64,000 bases of DNA. It comes from Pelecanus crispus. Lineage: Eukaryota > Chordata > Aves > Pelecaniformes > Pelecanidae. The stretch's first letter is position 1, and every line of letters begins with the position of its first letter. The translations under genes were made by a program, and so were the position numbers. Below, piece after piece: positions 56,769 through 64,000 of the stretch. The notes under the pieces were generated by a model. That model searched no databases. It was not told the origin of the DNA and saw nothing but the letters and a program-made list of their open reading frames with translations. The DNA lies in the NCBI RefSeq assembly GCF_030463565.1, contig NC_134654.1, positions 15,764,202-15,828,201 on the forward strand. Direction: 5' to 3'.

Positions 56769-59700
56769 CTCAAACGTGCAAGCAAGTGTCAAAAACATCA
56801 CCTAAAGAATGTGATAAGTGAATCCCTGGCAGGAATGATGAGGAAAAATGAGACAGTCTTTAAACTGGATGTTAAAAAACTTGACACAAGCAAACACGCT
56901 CCTCCTGTTCTGGATGGTGTGTGAGGCCAAGGAAAAGGGGTAGCTGCGTTGCGATGGTGTGTGCTGTGAGCAAACAGAGCCGTGCTCACAAGGGAAACGT
57001 TGCTTCCACATTGCAGACTGCTCATACCTCATTGGAGCAGAATGTGCTTAATTCCAGTGTTTTCCAGAAAGGAATTGTTTTTTTCCAGAGGAAAACTATT
57101 GGCTAAGAGGATTATATAAAGTTGTCCTCAATTAGACTCATGAATGTCTCTGAAAGGAAAACACATCTGAGCTGTTGTTGGAGGACGGGTTGGGTGGGGG
57201 GACAAGCCATTCCAGCTTGGAAAGTATCTCTCAACAGACTTACTGGACGGTTTTCACTATTACCATAGTGACGAAGGGCATAACCAGTAGACATGATGGG
57301 AACGACTGTGTGCGCATTCCTGGCAGTAGCAAATTCTGGGAACACAAGATGGCAGGCATGCCCCACAACCCCTCCCCTCACCAGCTGCCTGCCTCAGTCC
57401 CACCTCCATGGATGGCTAACCCCTTTGACTTTCCTTTCTCCAGTTCCTGAATACATCCATGCAATTCTACCTCCTGGTGGCTACAGTGTCCCATCCTGCA
57501 TGCTAGGATTAGAGTATACTCTTAAGTTTCTGCAGACAGAGGTTGTCCTCCAGAAGGAAGTTCCATGGCATTATGAAAAGCAGCTGTAAGATATGATGAA
57601 AAGCAGTGGAGAACTGTTGAAACTAGCTGAATGGTACCCAAAGCTCTGCTTGATTCTCTGCTGGTTGGTGAATACAATCACTGCCTTCAGCAAGCAGAGA
57701 GCTGCATTACCACTATTAGGTTGCTGTTGTGGACAGTTCCCATCCCTTCTTGGCTGCACACCAAATGACCAAGAAAAAAATCTGCACTACAGCCTGGGAG
57801 AAAAGAAAGAGATTTGGTTTTGTCTGCTTGTGAAAGTGCCTGCATCTTGACATGAGCTGGGATAGAGAGGAATTAAAGGAAGTTGCCCCTCCCCAGGAAA
57901 AAAAAGAAAAGAAAACCAATTGCTTCAAAGTATTTTGACTGAAGATTGTATATGGAGCAGCTAAATAAAGATTAATGCAACACAAATAGTGCAGAAAAGA
58001 GAGATATGTATAGAACAATGTTTAGAAGCTCAACAGAAGGAAAGGAGGCTTCAAGGACCCATGTTTTACCTCTCAGGTATCAAGCACACACTGGCAGCCT
58101 CCAGGTGTCAAAATCTTCTCCTCATGAGGTGCAATGCAGGGCTGTACCTGAAAAGTAGTGCTTCAGCATGGATAAGAGACTGCTTTTTGGGAATCTTGCT
58201 GGAAGCAGGGCACTTGTCATACCCCACAGGAATTAATGAAAAGCTGCTGTAGTACAAGTATGACAAGCAACGTTTTCTCAAATTCCTTCGAGGTAGACTA
58301 GAGCCAACATTGGCATAGTTTTGCTACTGCCTGCTTAGCTGAACCATCTGCCTCATGTCTGTGGTTAGCTCTGAGTATCTGCTCAGAAAAAATACAGCTT
58401 CTCACCTTCAACCATTTCTATTCATTCTTCTCCCCTTGACATCTCTCTCTGGCCTAACATAAAACTTTGTTACTTCATTAAATATCTTAAGGACCATGGA
58501 AAGGTGTATGAAAACCATTAGCACTATTCCTGCTGACCTTTCTACTTGGTTTGAGCTAAAATTGCATGTTTATTGTTTTGTTCAGCATCTTAGATCTTTT
58601 AGCAGAAAAGGACCATGGTCCACAGCAGGTGCCACCTCACATCCTTTAGAGGCGCAGTAGCAGTAACTTTGGAGACAAGACTGTTGACACAGTCTGAGAA
58701 CAGGCAGCTCCTGGCAGCAGGGACTGCTCCTGCTTGGAGATGACAGCTTCACTAAGAATGATAGCGTTCCTCAGAGACGATGTCAAATTTGACCCAGTGT
58801 GACCTTGCCCTGTAGCCACACACAGTTGTCGTCTCCTACACTATTGCCATCTCCTACACTAGCTTCCCATGAGGGGCAACTAGTCTGTGCAGCTATCGCA
58901 CTATTTGCTTTTGCCCCAGTGATAACCAGACAAGTATGAAACAAGAACGACCTGCTCTTGCAGATGCCAATACCTTTGGAAAACCTCCCCAATAGAAGGA
59001 GCGGACTGGACTTTCCAACATCCACTCTGGCAGGACAGCAAATGGCAGTCAGCATGGGGTGTCTACCTGCATTTTGCAATACCCGCCTGCACTGCAGGTA
59101 CCATTGACCTGAGTTGAGCTTCAGTGAAGCTCCCAAATCTCCAAGCACTGGATCGTTATGATGATGACTGAGCAGGCTGCTGGGTTGGGGCCATCAGCTC
59201 CAGGCCAGTGGCTGGGGCTGAGCTGGGGCTATGCTCAGCTGTCTACTTGTGTATCTCATGTCTTTTGCATCTCTGCTCCTGAGTGCTGTAGACAGGCCCT
59301 TAAAAACACAATTCAACCATGTACCCACTGCAGTTCTGCAGAGCCTAGCACTTTCCAGCAGGAACATGGCACAAAGATGGACACAGCCTGATCTAGCTGC
59401 TGCACATCCATTTCCCAGCGTGTGGCACAAGTGTGTGTACTGCTCTACCTGGTGCCCAGGAAAGACATAAGCACCCCTAATGCTTACAATGCATCCTTAT
59501 AATAAACCTGCATTTGTAGCACTTTGCATGTGACTGTGCTTGTCACCTACTACAGAAAATGATGATAAGGAGCACAGGAGTACTGTGTCCATCTGAGGTG
59601 GGGATGTGGCATCTTGTTTCTCCCAGCACACCAGTCCTGTTGTGCACTGGAATCTAGGCTGGCCCATTGAAAGACACCTCCTGTTGCATCCATGTCACCC

Positions 59701-62700
59701 TAACTGCAACCTGCTTTGCCAGCTGTGTGTGGTGCTATGAAAATGTTGGTAATTTGTCTTTAGAGCACCTGGATACCTGCAGATAAGCTTCCCAGCAGTG
59801 CTGTTAACAACTTCTGAGGTCAGCAATGGGAACATAGTGACAATTCATTCAGACCTCTGGAGCACACAGTTCCCCAGGCCACATAAATAGGCGTATGATG
59901 AGAGCCTGAACTGATAAATTTAAGATCTCTTTTCCCATTTTCACCACTAGTTATGTCATTCTTAGTCTACATATCGCACTGTATTTCCAGTGACTGCAAC
60001 AAGCAAAGCAAGTTTACGTCTACAGCCAATGTGATGGCACTAGGAGTCCTTCAGAGCTTTGAAACAGAGCTACTAAGCTGCCCTTTTCTTCTTGAGTACC
60101 CCATGAAGACAAAGGGCCTTTAAATACAAAATTATTTCCACTAAAGCCAGGAAGTTCAGTGTAAGACAGAGTGAAAAGCAGTGAGCTTTGCAAACAAGAT
60201 ACTCTTGACCCACTGTACCCTGGCTGGGAGGTCTCTTCTTCAGATTTGCCCTCCAAATGGAGAACCTTTACATGGGAGAAGAAAACAAGAAGGGATGTTC
60301 AAGCTCAGATGAGGATGGACACAGTTCCTCAGAAGTCTCCACTTCATGTTGTCCTTCCTTTGCCTCCAGGGAAAGGGTTGGACATCTCAGACAATAGACA
60401 CAGGAAAGACATAGCTGAAGCAATCCTCTGGGGAAAACCATCCCTGGAAGGCAGAGGCCAAAATGCTGGCTTCCCAAGCAAGCTAAGACACAGTGGCAGC
60501 TCTGGAATGCATTTCTTATTATAATCTTAATCATGGTTTTTATTGGTCTATATTTTTGTAGTTATTTCTAATATCACAAATATTCATGTTTCCCTGATTT
60601 TCTTAGATCCATGTCATATTCGCAGCTGCCATCTGCTCACAATGCCATCTCAGAGAGGTTACTCAGCTGAGTGAGGAACGACGCACATCAATCCTTCAAC
60701 CTCTTGGAGGACCTATGCCAGACATGCAGTGCCTTGGCGTAAAATGCAGGGAGAGTTTGCAAGGCGCAGATCCCCCGAGCAGCGTTTGGGCTGTGGGAAC
60801 TGGCAGTGGGAACCCCATCATCCTAGACCGCAAAGCAAAAGTGGCGTGGTGACTTAGGCAGGGAGCCACGGGTGCTCTTCCAGCCTCCCTCACTGATTTG
60901 TGCTCCTATTCACACTCTCTGCACAACAGCTGCCTGGGACATCCCATGCTGACTGAGGGGCAGCCCAGACCTGCCTGCCGCTACAGTTAACTGAGGATTT
61001 TCCTCGGCAGCATCTTGACAACCCTGGGAGGTGCAGCTGACAGTGATTTGCATGTGGACCCCCCCATTTGTAATGCAGACAGCTTTGTGGACAGGCAGTG
61101 GAGGTGGCTGCCTTGGGCTATGTATGAGCCAAGTGGAGCCCTGCAGCAGGACTAGGGGATAAACTGTGGCAGGTGACTCTTTCAGCCAACAGTCACAACT
61201 GCCAGATGTTTGAGTGCCTGCTGGTGCCAGGCCATCAGGAGGGAGCTGGGGTCAGTGTGGCAGGTGGAGAGGTGAAGGGATTAACAGCTGCCAAGCATTT
61301 CTCTGCAAGGTTGCCTTGCAAGAAAGCCAGGTGCCTCTTGAGATGCACAGGTGCTGGAGGATAATTGTCAGGCTGGGGGGAGCCGTAATGCTGCACAGCT
61401 GCATCCACAGTGATGCTCTTGTGGCAGTGGGACTGACAGCCAACTGGTTTTCCCCAAGATAACGAGACGCTGGGTACTGAGCTCTTGACGCAGATGTGCC
61501 TGGGTTCCTTAGTGCAAAGCAGGGGAATCTGAAACCTTTCTTGTAGAAATGTTATTCCTAATTCCCAGGCAGCAGGGGAGAGATGTGAAGCTGTTCAGCC
61601 ATGGGTTCTGTGCTTACCTGCCCTCCTCACCCTCAGCTTCTCACCCAAAGCCTGCCTTGTTGGCCCAAACCCATCTGGAGGTCAAAGAGCTTCTGAATTA
61701 GGAGATATCCCCACTGGTGACAGCTGTGTGTGGTCAGGACTGCCATCCTGCTCCAGAAAGCTTCTGAAATGGGTTTTCTGTCCCTAGATACACTGTTGGA
61801 GCTGCTTGTGGTTTCCTTGCCAGCCAGTGTCAGTCCCCATCACTGTCCTCTCTGGCAGCCTGACAGCCATGCTTTCCTGCTTGAGCAGAGCCCATCCTGA
61901 AGAGGTTACACAGCAGTTCCCAGGAACTCGCAGAGCACTTCCTTGGAAAGCCAGTCTGCCTGCACCCAGCACTGCACTGCTTCCTTGCCATGTGCAAGGA
62001 GCTCTGCGCCATGTCTGGTCCAGCACACCACTTCCTACCTGCCAGGCAAGCTCCCTGTCCTACACAAATAGCAGGATTCATCACCTGTTTGAGATTATGC
62101 AGCACTATCTAGCTCCCTCTTTTTCCTGCAGGGGCTCACAGAGCTGCAGCAGTTACCATCTCCTGTTTCCAGAAGGCCTTTGGAGAGACAGAGTGAGACA
62201 TTTTCAAATTGAGATAATAGGTGGTGAGAAGAGCAGGGTGCCTGGCACACACTTTGCAGTGCAAGTTGCCCCATATGCTGCCCCATAGCTGCACCTTCCT
62301 TCCACAACATTTTTGCTCCTTCCAGGTGAGTAGGAAGAAGTAAGGGTACCGAGCCTCTTCTCAGCTGCAGATGCTATTATAACCAGTGCACATAGAGGCA
62401 TTGCATTCTTTCTGTCTGCTATGCACACCTGTGCCCAGCCAAGATGTGGCTTGCAGGAGGGCTGAACATGCACATGCTGTGAGAGAAGGGTCTGTAGCAG
62501 GCAGCAGGCATCGTGCAGGGCTGCTCGCCACAGTTCTTACTTGCCCAGATAGAAGCCATGACCATGAATGCTTTACTACATCCATGATTTCCACCTCTGC
62601 TCGGCAGCCTGGAGGAAGGAGGTAAAGAGGCAGTGTCAGAGGACCTGCACAGTCTGTAACCAGTACAGTGATGTAAGTTGTCATGGCAGCAGTTGTCCAG

Positions 62701-64000
62701 TACAGAGCTCACAGCGAGGACCTGACATGACACTTCCTCCAATGGAAGACGTGCAGAAGGGATCACAAGGCTCACAAATAAAACAGGTCAAACTTTGGAG
62801 AATATCCCCCCTGTGCTCAGAGCAGTTGTTCAGTACCCCCCAGAGCCAGTCACACAATAAAGAACAGGAGCTTTGCCAAGATGCGCGATCAGCATGGCTT
62901 GACGTCCAGCTTGCTGGGATTTCTGGAAGTGTTGGGGTTCCTGGTGAGCATGTGCCCAGCAGCTCCACACTGGGGCAAGTGTTTGCAAGGCAGAAGCATA
63001 CAAATTCAATCCCATGTGAATACTCATCTGATACTTCTTGCCAGAGTGTATTTTTGGGTCTCCTGTTTAAAAGCCATCCAGTTAGGGAACAGAAACAATG
63101 GCAGATGACTTAAACTGTAAGTCATACAATGTGAATGCTAACAAATAGCCAAGTAGAATGATAGTTGTTTAAACTCTGCTCATGAATAAGGGCACACTGG
63201 CAGAGCCCTGGGGGAGCAGCCTGATTTCTGGCTGTGGGGTCTCTGTGCTCCCCCTTGCCAAGTGCTTGTGTGAGAAGGCTTGCTGGGTCTCACCAGGAAA
63301 GGGGGGTTAAAAGCTCCTCAGTATGAGAGAAGCTGTCACTACCCTGCGCTAATGTGCAACAAACACATCCTTCTTTCCCTCGACTCACACCTCAACAGGC
63401 TCCTGCCTCTTGTCCGCTCTGGGTGTGTGATAGGAAGGATTTACTGAGTTCCCATGTGGGTTGTGCTTGTCTCTCCCCTTATCCCCCCATTACTGAGCCC
63501 TCTGCACATCCCTTTTTCCCTACCTGGAAGTGGAGCTGGGATTCCCTGGGGCTGTGCACAGCTGGGCTCTGCAGGGAGGAACCAGGATGACCAGCCACAG
63601 GAGCTGTATGTGGCAGACATACACTGTCTGCCCTAAAAAAGGTCATTGTGGGACTGTGTGGTACAGGGATTTGGTTGGGGGTAACTTCTGAGAGAACATT
63701 TGCTGGTTTTGAGGCACAAAATGCTACAATGTGAGTATTTAGCAAACCCTCTCCATCTGCATGCACGTGCTGCAGCAGTGCCTCTTCTCAGCTCCCAGAA
63801 ACTCCCGGTCTGGAAAAAATGGGATTTCAGTGTGTGTCTTGGGAGATGAAAGACTGAGAAAAACAAACAGACCATTCTGGAGAGATGAGAAGATTTCAGA
63901 GGAAGGGCTGATAACAACAGCCTCTGCTTCAGCTCACATCAGCTCCTCTGCCCTGGCAGTTCCCTGTACACAAGGCAGATTGTGCCTGACACTGGGCAGC

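Larger units (their letters stand above)
48961..64000. other. Intergenic 5' flank, distal part
   Basis: No gene recognised. The longest open frames have no domain, no family resemblance and no matching splice sites. A TG microsatellite of about seven units lies at 56754-56768. In other vertebrates the next gene upstream of MYOCD is MAP2K4, as I recall; none of its exons is seen here. Confidence 0.55.

Overview
The window is avian genomic DNA. It holds one recognisable protein-coding gene: the complete coding region of myocardin (MYOCD), a co-activator of serum response factor in heart and smooth muscle. The gene lies on the minus strand. Its start codon is at 37291 and its stop at 529-531. 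I assembled 13 coding exons by eye from splice sites and similarity to the myocardin/MRTF family; they join in phase to 938 codons, which is the usual myocardin length. The bird assignment rests on CR1 retroposon 3' ends with the ATTCTATG tail, the compact gene (about 37 kb, against roughly 100 kb in mammals as I recall) and the protein similarity. I cannot name the species.

Layout: 1-528 is 3' UTR or 3' flank. From 529 to 37291 lie the exons and twelve introns. The N-terminal RPEL region is spread over small, widely spaced exons (14-37 kb). The basic, poly-Q, SAP and leucine-zipper regions lie in clustered larger exons (5.7-10.2 kb). The transactivation domain is at 0.5-2.8 kb. Introns hold a 31-bp minisatellite and a second degenerate repeat (intron 10), a CpG-rich patch with a CTCF-like core beside C-rich sequence (intron 6), an ancient CR1/L3-like LINE remnant and a younger CR1 3' end (intron 3), and CR1 fragments in introns 1 and 2. 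The first exon is preceded at 37300-37800 by a CpG-enriched stretch with an inverted CCAAT box and a CRE/AP-1-like site, the likely promoter.

From 37.8 to 64 kb I see no convincing protein-coding or RNA gene. It looks like the intergenic 5' flank of MYOCD and contains candidate muscle enhancer stretches (GATA/CArG-like at 48.3-49.0 kb, a forkhead pair at 50.66-50.71 kb, a perfect MEF2 consensus at 52.9 kb).

The main points of interest are three. The N-terminal actin-binding RPEL region resembles MRTF-A more than mammalian myocardin. The exon 11 splice donor at its conserved place lacks GT. The introns and 5' flank carry candidate regulatory and repeat structures. I found no evidence of a wholly new system; the window is an ordinary vertebrate locus with some notable details.
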